Below are positions 34,625 to 43,573 of a stretch of DNA of 64,000 nt, one piece after another. The translations under genes were made by a program, and so were the position numbers. Location of the stretch: contig CAZZAX010000002.1 of the NCBI GenBank assembly GCA_964653075.1, forward strand, positions 1 to 64,000, written 5' to 3'. The notes below the pieces were generated by a model. That model did no database searches. It saw only the letters and a program-made list of their open reading frames with translations, and was not told the DNA's origin. This DNA is from NIOZ-UU13 sp964653075 (lineage in GTDB: Bacteria > Planctomycetota > Phycisphaerae > Sedimentisphaerales > Anaerobacaceae). Each line of letters begins with the position of its first letter. The stretch's first letter is position 1.

Positions 34625-35599
34625 ATGAACGAACGTATAGTTTTCGGTAATACGGGGCTGGAAGTCTCACCAATATGTTTTGGCACATGGCAACTCAGCC
34701 CACGCTTCTGGGGTGAACAGTCCAAAACAGATATATTAGACGCTATGAATGCAGCTTTCGATGCCGGAATAAACTTCTTTGATACTGCAGATGCCTATGG
34801 AGATGGTTACGCTGAAACAGTTCTCGGAGAATTTCTGGCTGAGAAATCTCGTGAAACAATCGTTATCTGCACGAAAGTATTCAATCATTTTAATCCGGAT
34901 GCTTCACGTTATCCGGACCTTTCGCCGGAACATATACTACAACGCTGCGATTTGCAACTTCAACGTATGGGTATTGAGACAATTGACCTTTATCTGCTTC
35001 ATATGTTCGATCCGCTGACACCTTTAGCGGATATGGCCGGGGCTTTGGATTCACTAAAGAAGCAAGGAAAGATACGCAGTTATGGCGTGAGCAATCACAC
35101 GGTCGAGCAGCTTCGGGCACATCGATATTTCGGAAACTATGACGCAGCTCAACCGCTTTACAGTCTGATTGATACGGAGACCGAAAGTGATTTGTTACCT
35201 TATTGTGAAGCGGAAAATATCGGTGTAATGGTTTATTCGCCTATGCACAAGGGACTGCTCACCGGCAAATATTCCGGCAGTGAAACCTTCACTGATTTTC
35301 GAAAGCATCTCGGTGAATTTCAAAGCGAACGTTTCCAGGCAATTGCAGCGGCAGTGCAAAGCCTTGTGCCGCTGGCGGAGAAGTACCATCTTTCCACGTA
35401 TCAGTTGGTCTTAGCAGCTACGCTGATACACCCGGGCATTGACGTAGCCATTGTCGGAATCAAGAACCCATCCCAAATTACCGAAGCTATCGGAGCCATA
35501 GGCAAAACAATTTCGAGAGAGGATTACTTCGCTGTCCGTAAGACTCTCGCGATAGACAGTATTTCAAAGATACAAGATACCGGCGGAGAGAGGAAATAG
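34625..35599 (+). CDS. Aldo/keto reductase
   Basis: The 324-residue protein is a full-length, cytoplasmic aldo/keto reductase of the YajO/potassium-channel-beta-like group. The catalytic tetrad is present: Asp and Tyr in FDTADAYGDGYAE, Lys in VICTKVF, and His in LYLLHMFDP. The NADPH-binding loop near GIKNPSQITEAIGAIG is intact. AAGGAG lies eight bases before the ATG. It is divergent from the sulfatase gene across 239 bases. It may reduce aldoses or keto-sugars released by the surrounding hydrolases, but the substrate is unknown. Confidence 0.93.
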   Translation: MNERIVFGNTGLEVSPICFGTWQLSPRFWGEQSKTDILDAMNAAFDAGINFFDTADAYGDGYAETVLGEFLAEKSRETIVICTKVFNHFNPDASRYPDLSPEHILQRCDLQLQRMGIETIDLYLLHMFDPLTPLADMAGALDSLKKQGKIRSYGVSNHTVEQLRAHRYFGNYDAAQPLYSLIDTETESDLLPYCEAENIGVMVYSPMHKGLLTGKYSGSETFTDFRKHLGEFQSERFQAIAAAVQSLVPLAEKYHLSTYQLVLAATLIHPGIDVAIVGIKNPSQITEAIGAIGKTISREDYFAVRKTLAIDSISKIQDTGGERK

Positions 35600-35683
35600 C
35601 AACCGCTGCATTTGGCAATCCCTGCCCATAAAATACGCAACGTCCGTTTCATCATCACGTATTAAGTATATATAGGAACGAGA

Positions 35684-35971
35684 TTATGTTTCTCTCTGAT
35701 ATTCTCCGCCTATACCACTGGGACCTATACTTACCAAAGGGATTTTCACAAAATCATCGGAACGATTAAGAATTCTTTTACGCTTGCTTTTTATATTAAC
35801 TGGTTTAGATAAGATTTTTCTTTTAACGGACTCAAACTCCTTAAGGGTCAGAGTGCCGATATAACGGCACAAATCTGCCCATTGGGCCGGGTCTATACCT
35901 TCGGACAGCTCGCACCATACGCATGTTTCTGCAATAGAGGGTTCCGAGAACAGGAGTCCTTGAGATACCAT
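35684..35971 (-). CDS. Small hypothetical protein, faint PemK/MazF C-terminal resemblance
   Basis: The 95-residue open frame is supported mainly by a good ribosome site (AAGGAG, eight bases before the ATG). The centre, ETCVWCELSEGIDP followed by CRYIGTLTLKEFESVKRKI, recalls the C-terminal end of PemK/MazF toxins, where C-x-x-x-x-x-ID, IGxL and a final amphipathic helix occur in that order. The N-terminal half of such toxins is missing and no antitoxin gene adjoins. The C-terminal 35 residues are basic and then Gly/Ser-rich. I do not recognise it securely; it could be a truncated toxin or an unrelated small protein. Confidence 0.5.
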   Translation of the reverse strand: MVSQGLLFSEPSIAETCVWCELSEGIDPAQWADLCRYIGTLTLKEFESVKRKILSKPVNIKSKRKRILNRSDDFVKIPLVSIGPSGIGGEYQRET

Positions 35972-36198
35972 AGGCTTATCTCCTTAAATAATAAATCCGT
36001 CATAATTATTATTTAGAAGGGCTTAGGTTTGACTTGCCTGACAGAGGTCGGTTCCACCCTTGGAACACTATTATGTATATCGCCAAATGGGTCATTGAAA
36101 AATTAATCTAACTTCGAGCTTTCTTGAAAATATTCTTTGGTCTGAAAAATAAATGAGATGGAAATCTCTAAACTCACAATAATGCTCGAATTTTCCAG

Positions 36199-36227
36199 TT
36201 GAATTGCGTAACAACGCAATATATAAT
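36199..36227 (+). promoter_or_regulatory. Strong promoter with an inverted repeat filling its spacer (operator candidate)
   Basis: TTGAAT (36199-36204) and a perfect TATAAT (36222-36227) are 17 bases apart. The spacer is almost exactly occupied by the inverted repeat ATTGCGTAACAACGCAAT (36203-36220; 7-base arms, 4-base centre). A protein bound there would directly block RNA polymerase, so this looks like a repressor operator; a hairpin role is less likely because it lies upstream of the predicted start (about 36234). The ATG of the prepilin-like gene follows at 36258. Confidence 0.62.
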
Positions 36228-36257
36228 GAAATAATAAATTATTCAGAAAGACAAGCC

Positions 36258-37103
36258 ATGAGTAAATCAAGGGCATTCACTCTCATAGAGCTTCTCGTTG
36301 TTATTGCCATCATTGCCGTTCTAATGGGGATATTGATGCCGGCGCTTAACAAAGCACGAAACCAGGCCCAAAGCTCGGCCTGTCAGGGAAATCTCAAAAA
36401 TTATACATACGCGGTACAAATGTACGCACAAGATTACGATGACAGATTCTGCCACCCCGGCAGCTGCTATTTCTCACAGCTTGATCCGTACCCTGGTGAA
36501 GGTGGCGACCGGTGGAAACGCTGGTGCAATGGAAACGTGTACCTGAGGGAGCATCCGGAATATGGCAGTGAATTCTTTAAATATTTGGCAGAAGCGCGGG
36601 CGCTCATCTGCCCTACTTTTAAGCGGTTAGCTAAAAGCACGCGTTTTCACTCAGACTTCGCAGATGAGAGCGACGGTGTCGATAACTACATGCCCTGGTA
36701 CAATTACAGTATGAATGCCTATCTCGGTATGAAGGACGGTCAATGGGGTGTGCTCAAGACCCTGAATGTAAAGAACCCGGGGCAGGTATTCTCCTTTGCG
36801 GACGAGGGCTGCCTGATAAAGCCGGGCTACTTCAGACAGGGACTCAATGACACGGCCCTGTATCCTGTCTGGCCAACGAATGAAGCCCCAAGCTGGGTTG
36901 AGAGGGCCGGTGGTAACAAATGGAACGTCAGGCCGGGCCCAGCTTCTGTGGGTGGTTTAGGTGAGTTCACTGATGTCATAGCCGGCTTTCACAATGCGCC
37001 TTCGTCAGACCCAATAGGAGGCAAAGGAAACGCAGGATTTCTCGATGGCCATGTAGGTGCCCACCCCACGGAGGATTCATTCGCTCTGGCCTGGCCTTAT
37101 TAG
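36258..37103 (+). CDS. Type II secretion prepilin-like protein (DUF1559/H-X9-DG type)
   Basis: The start is the ATG at 36258; the open frame upstream begins with a TTG that lies inside the promoter. The 281-residue protein has a class III (prepilin) signal: short basic leader SKSR, A-F-T-L-I-E-L with Glu at +5, then a hydrophobic helix ending GILMPALNKAR. The ectodomain contains paired aromatic and Cys residues and ends with GNAGFLDGHVGAHP, the H-x-DG-type terminus of planctomycete pseudopilin-like proteins. Such proteins occur in large paralogous families in planctomycetes. No secretion ATPase, platform or prepilin peptidase is nearby, so it is an orphan. The ribosome site is weak (AGAAAG). 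Confidence 0.9.
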   Translation: MSKSRAFTLIELLVVIAIIAVLMGILMPALNKARNQAQSSACQGNLKNYTYAVQMYAQDYDDRFCHPGSCYFSQLDPYPGEGGDRWKRWCNGNVYLREHPEYGSEFFKYLAEARALICPTFKRLAKSTRFHSDFADESDGVDNYMPWYNYSMNAYLGMKDGQWGVLKTLNVKNPGQVFSFADEGCLIKPGYFRQGLNDTALYPVWPTNEAPSWVERAGGNKWNVRPGPASVGGLGEFTDVIAGFHNAPSSDPIGGKGNAGFLDGHVGAHPTEDSFALAWPY

Positions 37104-37186
37104 AATTAACCCCTGTTCTTTCGAACGAGACAACATCTTGTGGCAATCGCGGAACGTCCGTAATGAAGATAAGATGGATGAGCCTT

Positions 37187-38788
37187 TTATTCCTTCGGAA
37201 GTTGATTAGCCTTCAGCACTAAAGCCGATTCAGAAACTTCATTAGAGGAATTGGCAATTTCTTTAACGTGACTAAGGTCATTGGATAACAGTAAAATATT
37301 TTTAGTACGAGAGCCATCGAGGTAAAGAAACAAGTCTGTCGGATTAGGCGGCCGGCAGTTGCGAATAAAGATATTCCGTGAATTCGTGCATCGAATCATT
37401 CCAGCCGCCCCGGGGGCAAAGGGGGCATCCAGGGAATCGATAACAGCCTCATCAACATCATCAAATACTATAGCATGACGATAATCCGCAGATGTGGTCT
37501 CGAACCGGACATTGTGGAATTTTAATCCATTTACATGACGGCAAAAGAATCCATATGCAGGAAGAGTACCGAACATGACACTCTCAGGATAACTTGCCGG
37601 CTTTTCGGGGATTTCTCGTGAAGCATCTTTCTTCGTGCCTGTACCTTCAAAACCTAAATGAATATTAGCAAGGATTACATTTTCGATGTTATGATCTGGC
37701 AAACCTGTGATCGAACAGCCGATTTGGGAACAGTCAGTTGCAACTATATTACTAATGATGACATTTCGAAATTTTCCGATATCGGATTTCGGCTGGTTCT
37801 TTTCATAAAGGCGTGCACGGTTTCCCAGCCGCATGAAAAGCGGAACAGTCACTCCCTTTATTGTCAGGTTGGATATCGCTACCCGCTCGAGAGTACCGCC
37901 ATCGACAATCTCCAGAGCAACACCAGCTAATCCTCTCTGGCGTCCATATATAACTTTGGAATAGCGGGGAGAGCATATCGTGCAGTTGGTAACATTGATA
38001 TTCTGAAAACCGCCTCCGGACTCGGTTCCCATCTTAATCGAATTACAGTGGCTGCTGATAATACAATCGGAGATAGTAATGTTTTCACATGGATTAAGAG
38101 AGAGACTTTTCAGTACAATAGCATCGTCGTCAGAATCGACCCTGGAGCCGGTTATGGTTACATCCCGGCAACTGTCGATGTTGAGACCATCATTATTATA
38201 GCTTACGTGGTTGAAAACTGTGATATCACGAATAGTTAGACGATCGCACCGGCGATAGTGCTGCATCCAGCTTCCGGCACTGCGCATGCCAATACCTTCT
38301 ATGAGAACATCAGAGCAGTTTTCCAGATAAATATTTTTCGGCCTTGGGCCGTTTTTATATTTGAAGTTTGAACCCTGGCCGTCGATAGTACCCCTGCCGC
38401 AAATCGAAATGTTGTTAAGATTCTTACCGGCGATGATGGCCCAATAACCGAATGTTTCGCCTTCCGTACCAGATAGTTTACGGGGGCGGCCGTAGTCTTT
38501 TTTTTCTTTGCTGCCAAGAAGCAAACAACCGGAATCAAGCTGGAGAGTAATATGACTTTCGAGGTAGATTGTACCAGTCAGCCAAGTCCCGGCAGGAAAA
38601 TAAACTGTGCCGCCTCCGCTTTCCGCACATTGATCGACAGCATTCTGTATTGCTTGCGTACATAGGGTTGTACCATCAGGTATTGCATCGAAGTCGAGTA
38701 TGTTATATGCTTTTTTTTCAGAACCAGCGGTGACCGGACTGATTAGAAACAATAATCCAAATGAGATAAAAAATATTTTTTTACACAT
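37187..38788 (-). CDS. Secreted GH28 polygalacturonase-like enzyme
   Basis: The 533-residue protein has a signal peptide (about 1-21) and a parallel beta-helix. The GH28 active-site order is preserved in variant form: NND (198-200), DSDDDAIVLKS (Asp220-222), His247 in ISSHCNSIKMG, and Lys252 in the IKMGTES strand. The usual G-H-G and R-I-K are altered to S-H-C-N and S-I-K, as in exo-acting or rhamnogalacturonan-type subgroups. AAAGG lies eight bases before the ATG. A sulfatase pseudogene ends 67 bases upstream on the same strand, so the two were probably once a transcriptional unit. Likely cleaves pectic galacturonides. Confidence 0.9.
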   Translation of the reverse strand: MCKKIFFISFGLLFLISPVTAGSEKKAYNILDFDAIPDGTTLCTQAIQNAVDQCAESGGGTVYFPAGTWLTGTIYLESHITLQLDSGCLLLGSKEKKDYGRPRKLSGTEGETFGYWAIIAGKNLNNISICGRGTIDGQGSNFKYKNGPRPKNIYLENCSDVLIEGIGMRSAGSWMQHYRRCDRLTIRDITVFNHVSYNNDGLNIDSCRDVTITGSRVDSDDDAIVLKSLSLNPCENITISDCIISSHCNSIKMGTESGGGFQNINVTNCTICSPRYSKVIYGRQRGLAGVALEIVDGGTLERVAISNLTIKGVTVPLFMRLGNRARLYEKNQPKSDIGKFRNVIISNIVATDCSQIGCSITGLPDHNIENVILANIHLGFEGTGTKKDASREIPEKPASYPESVMFGTLPAYGFFCRHVNGLKFHNVRFETTSADYRHAIVFDDVDEAVIDSLDAPFAPGAAGMIRCTNSRNIFIRNCRPPNPTDLFLYLDGSRTKNILLLSNDLSHVKEIANSSNEVSESALVLKANQLPKE

Positions 38789-38855
38789 TAGAAATACCTT
38801 TCATACGGAAAGATTTGTTCTATACAAAAGATTACTTTTTGATTCGCCTTCACCA

Positions 38856-39174
38856 CTATCCCTGGTATGGTAAAATAACAGGCTCATTTTCACCAGCGGC
38901 CGCCATCCGGCGTTTGATGATTTTAACCAATTGAGCCCGGACGTCTGCCAATGCGGGGTCATCAACCAGGTTATACCGTTCATAAGGGTCCTTCTCCAGA
39001 TTGTACAAATTGTCTTCCATATACTCATCGCTGCTGGTCACTGAAAATGAAGATAATGTTGGGTCGGTTCAAGTTTTCCTTTCCCAACAGACGCCGGCTT
39101 TTGACCCATCCGTATGTCGAGACATACGCTATACCTAATCCAAAGGTCTTGAGAGACTCTCAGTGCCCCAGCAT
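38856..39174 (-). pseudogene. Sulfatase pseudogene with large internal deletion
   Basis: From an ATG at 39174 (GGGG just upstream) the minus strand reads MLGH, an in-frame TGA (39160-39162), then a decayed leader (ESLKTFGLGIA...) and NRPNIIFIFSDQQR. That last motif is the metal-binding start of a type I sulfatase. It ends at a TGA (39025-39027). In an overlapping frame the sequence continues immediately with SSDEYMEDNLYNLEKDPYER and NLVDDPALADVRAQL, the typical C-terminal end of the same family, to a TAG at 38856. The whole catalytic core (about 350-450 codons, including C-x-P-S-R) is missing. The leader can be restored to an M-R-R-R-R-E-F-L-K type Tat signal by single-base changes. Clear non-functional relic. 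Confidence 0.85.
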
Positions 39175-39425
39175 TTCCCCTTTCATTTGAACTTTACCTT
39201 CTCAATATTTCATATTTGACATCGATCGAACTTCTTGACCATAAATTACTCAGATATACGAGACTGGTCAAGAAAAATGCAAAGCTCATATCTGAGAGAA
39301 GTCAAAAGATAGCCGATGAGCGAAAACCTTTTGATTTTTCCTGGGGTATCTGCAAAAATATGGTTAGAATAATTTATAAACCAGATATTAGTAAATTAAT
39401 AAATAACAGGGATTTATTAAAAATT

Positions 39426-39953
39426 ATGAAACTATATAAACTTGCTCGGAAAACACACAAATGGTTGGGTATTGTTCTATCTCTTATATTATGCAATATC
39501 TCAGTGACCGGTCTTCTAATGTTGGAAAAGAAAGAATATGAGTGGATACAGCCGAGTACACGTACCGGAACCGAAGGGACAATCAACGATTTCATCAATA
39601 TGCAGAAAGTGTTTGAAGTAGCTTTTGCACAAGGTTATGAGTCTTTTCAAGGTTTGGAATTTATCGATCGTGTCGATTTTCGGCCCGAAGAAAGAGTCTT
39701 CAAAGTTCGCTCCAGGAAAAACTATATGGAGATGCAAATTGATGCAGTCAGCGGTGCAGTTTTAAACATCAGTACCCGTCGAAGCGATTTCTATGAAAAT
39801 TTACATGATGGCTCTTTCTTCGGACAGATTATGCATGGCAAACTAATGCCGATAGTTGCAGTGGCTAACCTGACACTTGTTGCTACCGGACTCTATCTTT
39901 GGTTAAGTCCGAAACTCAAGCGAAAAAAAACTCAAAACACGCCTTCCAGATAA
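39426..39953 (+). CDS. PepSY-type membrane protein
   Basis: Although the frame is open from 39216, the first 70 codons are AT-rich with no family match. The ATG at 39426 gives the usual PepSY-TM beginning KLYKLARKTHKWLGIVLSLIL. The 175-residue protein has one N-terminal transmembrane helix, a PepSY-like ectodomain (about 45-130, with VRSRKNYMEMQIDAVSGAVL), and a second helix (VAVANLTLVATGLYLWLS) before a basic tail. Shorter PepSY proteins often accompany ferric-reductase or redox membrane systems, none of which is seen here. The ribosome site is weak (AGGGA about 12 bases upstream). It converges with the broken BNR gene at 39978. Confidence 0.8.
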   Translation: MKLYKLARKTHKWLGIVLSLILCNISVTGLLMLEKKEYEWIQPSTRTGTEGTINDFINMQKVFEVAFAQGYESFQGLEFIDRVDFRPEERVFKVRSRKNYMEMQIDAVSGAVLNISTRRSDFYENLHDGSFFGQIMHGKLMPIVAVANLTLVATGLYLWLSPKLKRKKTQNTPSR

Positions 39954-39977
39954 ACTTAAAATCAGCAGGAACCCGGC

Positions 39978-42900
39978 CTACCTTTTTAATTCCGGAATTG
40001 GTCGGCCGGAAGTCCAGGGTAAACCGGCCGCTTCCAGTTTTTTCTGCAGATTAACGAAGTCCATTTCAACCAATTCTTTAATCTGACCAATTAAAGCCTC
40101 GAATTCTTCCTTTGCTATCTCAAAATCCTGTCGATGAGTTAGAGTCGGGCCATAGGTTGTTCTCATGGTATTCATAGCCGAATTGACCCGGCCCATAATG
40201 GAGATGCGGTCGGATTCGTTGTATCGTGACTTAGTAGTGTTACCGACAAGTAATTCGCGAATGTCTTTCAATTTCAGTTCCATTTTCCTCGCTTCTTCGA
40301 ACAGTTGTGGTTTGCCTTTGTCAGATTGTTTTAGTGCCTGTTTAATTTCGGCTAATTGGTCCAAGATTTCGTCCGTTTTTCCAAAAGCACCACGAACGGC
40401 CCGTTGAAGCTCTCCGGCTGTCATGTAGAATTGGAGAACCGCATCACGGTCCTGGACAGGCAAAGATGGGGTAATCATAGGCACAACCTCAACAGTCTGT
40501 GGTTGTCCAAGGGGTGTTACTTCGTCCTTTATGCGTTTCTCGGCTGCAATTGTATATTTTCCCGGTACAACAAAAGGCCCGCTGCCGTCACTGGATGACA
40601 GAGAAGAATAACGCAGGTTCCAGTCCACACGATGGAATCCTGCAGAAACAGGCCCGGTGACCTGATTCACAACATTATCTTCCGAGTCCTTGATAACAAA
40701 AGTAATAACCGGATTTTCTTCACGTTCTTCCTCTTTCAGTACATCCCAGCCGGGATACGGATTGTCACCGCCCTGTTTTTTATTTTCCTCCTCTTTTTCT
40801 TGTCGTGATTGCTTAATTGTCTTCAAGGAATCCCTGAGATAGTAGGTAAAAACTGCACCGAACGGGGGATTCGGTGCCGTGAAAAATCCATCACCCTGGC
40901 TCCCCTTTTCACTGCCGAGGGCGCGTGCCGGCACATACAATAAGGCTTTTCGGATGGGGAACAATATAAATTCCTTCTCCTTCAGCACCTCTTCACTAAT
41001 CTCACGCAGGAAAGAATAGTCGTCCAGCACGAAGAAACTTCGACCGAATGAGGCGCCCACCAGATCGTTTTCCCGCCGCTGAATCTCGATATCTCTAAAG
41101 GAAATCGTTGGGACATTTCCTTTGAGCTGTATCCATTTGTTTCCTCCGTCAGGACTGAAATACAGGCCGAATTCGGCGCCAAGAAAATACAAATCGGGCT
41201 TCACATGATCCTGTGCAAATCGCCAGAGAATTTGCCGTTCCGGTAAATCTCCGGTAATGGAATACCAGGTCCTGCCGCGATCATCGCTTTTCATCAGGTA
41301 CGGCTTAAAATCTCCGGTCTTGTGATTATCAAAAACAGCATAAACTGCGTTAACATCGTGACGGTCCGCCTTGATGTCATTAACAAACGCCTCTTCCGGG
41401 ATATCGTAAATCCGTTCCACTTTCCGCCAGCTCAGACCTTCGTCTTCGGTTATCTGGATAAGACCGTCATCAGTCCCCACATAGATAAGTCCTTCCTTCA
41501 AAAAAGATTCGGATATGGAGGTGATATTACCGTATTGCGACATGGCCGCAGTATCATAAACTGCATTGATGCTCCACACCCTTTCCATATGTTTCAACTT
41601 ATAACGATCCAGGTTGCGTGACAGATCGGGGCTGACGGTGGTTCATGAATCACCGCGGTCGTCACTGCGGTGCAATTTCTTGGAGCCATAGTATAAGCGG
41701 GTATGGGAATGAGGATTTATAAGAATGGGTGAGTCCCAGTTGAATCGCAGGTCATCTTCTCCTTTGGCCGGGCGGGGGCGAATATCGATTGCTTCACCGG
41801 TGTTCCTGTCAAATCGCTTTAAATATCCCTTTTGGGATTCACCATAAATAATATTCGGATCCTCAGGATCAATGGCGCAATCATGACCATCGCCGCCAAC
41901 GATCGTTTGCCAGTCACTGTTACGGATGCTGGAAACGTTCGCCGTGCGGCTTGGACCATACTGAGTAGCGTTGTCTTGGGTGCCGCCCACCAAATTATAG
42001 AACGGTTTATCATAATCAACATCTACTTTGTAGAACTGGGTCAAAGGAAGGTTAGGGAAATATTCAAATGTCTGACCAAAATCGAAAGACCTGTAAAGCC
42101 CGCCGTCACAGCCAACCAACAGAAAATCAGGATCATTCGGACGAAAAACAACGACATGATTGTCCACGTGTTTCCATCGGCTCTCGACTGTCTGCCATGT
42201 CTTACCGCCGTCTTCGGTGCGTCCTAATCGAACGTTCGCCTGATAGACCACATCGAAACGGTACGGATCACAATAGATTTCCTGATAATAGTGCGGCCCG
42301 GTACCGCCGCTGACGTAATCGCTCATCTTGCTCCAGCTTTGTCCACCGTTTTCGGAGCGCCAAAAACCGCCTGTCCGACCGGACAGTTCGATTGATGCAT
42401 AAATCACATCGGGTTTAACCGGAGAAACAGCCAGTGCGATTTTTCCCATGTCCTCGCCAGGCAAACCACTTTTCAACTCCTTCCAGTTTTTACCTGCATC
42501 AATTGATTTGAATATTCCCGTTTCCGGCCCGCCATTGACCAATGCCCAGACTGTACGATGACGTTGATGGGTGGCGACATAAATGATATCAGGATTGCGA
42601 GGATCAAATGCGATATCGGTCACTCCTGTGTAGGGGCCTTTAGAGAGAATCTGCACCCAGGATTTACCGCCATCTGTTTTTTATAAAGTACGCGATCTCC
42701 TCCTGCTGACCACAGGGGCCCCTGGGACGCTACGTAAACGGTGTTGGAATCGCGAGGATCCACGAGGATTTTTCCGATGTGTTCGCTATCCTTGAGACCC
42801 AAATTTTTGAAACTTTTACCGCCATCCAGACTTTTATAGACGCCATCGCCATAGCCCACATGGCGTCCTCCAACATTTTCACCCGTGCCGACCCAAATGA

Positions 42901-43228
42901 TGTGGCGGTTGGAAGGATCGATCGTAACACACCCGATGGAATATGAACCGTACTTGTCAAAAATGGGGGTCCAGGTCGTGCCGGCATTGACGGTCTTCCA
43001 TACGTTGCCTGAACCTGCTGCAACATACCATGTATTGGGTTGTGTTTGGTCAATTGCTGTATCGGAAATCCGTCCTGACATCAGAGCCGGACCGATATTT
43101 CTCAATCGGATTCCACTGAATGTTTCGGCGCTAAATTTAGTTTTTTCTTTCATTTCGGCCTCTTCATCCGCCCACGCCGAGAGAGCAAACAAGATAACCA
43201 GGAACAGCCTGAATAAAAAGTTTCGCAT
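39978..43228 (-). pseudogene. Large BNR/VPS10-like propeller gene broken by a frameshift and a TGA
   Basis: Three open frames together encode one protein of about 1080 residues. The first has a signal peptide and starts with the SGIRLRNIGPALMSGRISD opening typical of planctomycete sortilin-type propellers. It ends at a homopolymer: TATAAAAAACAGATGG (T-run 42677-42682 on the plus strand) should read Y-K-K-T-D-G, so one A appears lost. The second frame carries Asp-box repeats (ENGGQSWSK, EDGGKTWQT) and stops at TGA (41643-41645). There the family expects Trp (S-D-D-R-G-D-S-W-T-T-V-S-P-D). The third frame continues in register to 39978 with DDRGRTWYS and a C-terminal helical region. Two independent lesions indicate decay, unless assembly error is involved. 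Confidence 0.82.
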
Positions 43229-43573
43229 CGTTTGATTCCTTTAGAATATTTGTGTATGGTTTATGATTTAAGTAACGATTTCAGATTTACGTTGGCGTAA
43301 TGATGTTCCTCCAAATCCTTCCTTTAATATTACCATATTTGTACCGGAAAAACAAATACTTTATTGAGAGTTTTACGAATTAAATCGAATTCTAAGCCGA
43401 AGTTGCACAGAACCGCTTCAAAACGTGAAATACTTTGACTAAGACTCTGCATTTAAGTAAAATTCTCTTAATCCCGGCAAGGAAATAATTTGATTATTTC
43501 TGCAGTAAACGTAACATGAATATAACACCTGGAGTCACTGAAGTATCACCTTTTAAAATATCAGGAGGTACAA
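43229..43573. other. Divergent intergenic region without a supported gene
   Basis: These 345 bases separate the broken BNR gene (minus) from the three-domain hydrolase gene (plus). They are AT-rich and hold no convincing coding or RNA gene. TTGATT (43490-43495) and TAACAT (43512-43517), 16 bases apart, are a weak promoter candidate for the plus-strand gene. AGGAGGT at about 43563-43569 is its ribosome site. Confidence 0.5.

Noticed and set aside
39216..39425. N-terminal extension of the PepSY-type protein
   Set aside because: AT-rich, no ribosome site and no family match; the normal family start is the ATG at 39426. A TTGACA near 39217 suggests this is upstream DNA.
41643..41645. TGA read as Trp (recoding) in the broken propeller gene
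   Set aside because: TGA terminates many intact genes in the window, so genome-wide reassignment is excluded, and the same gene has a second independent lesion.
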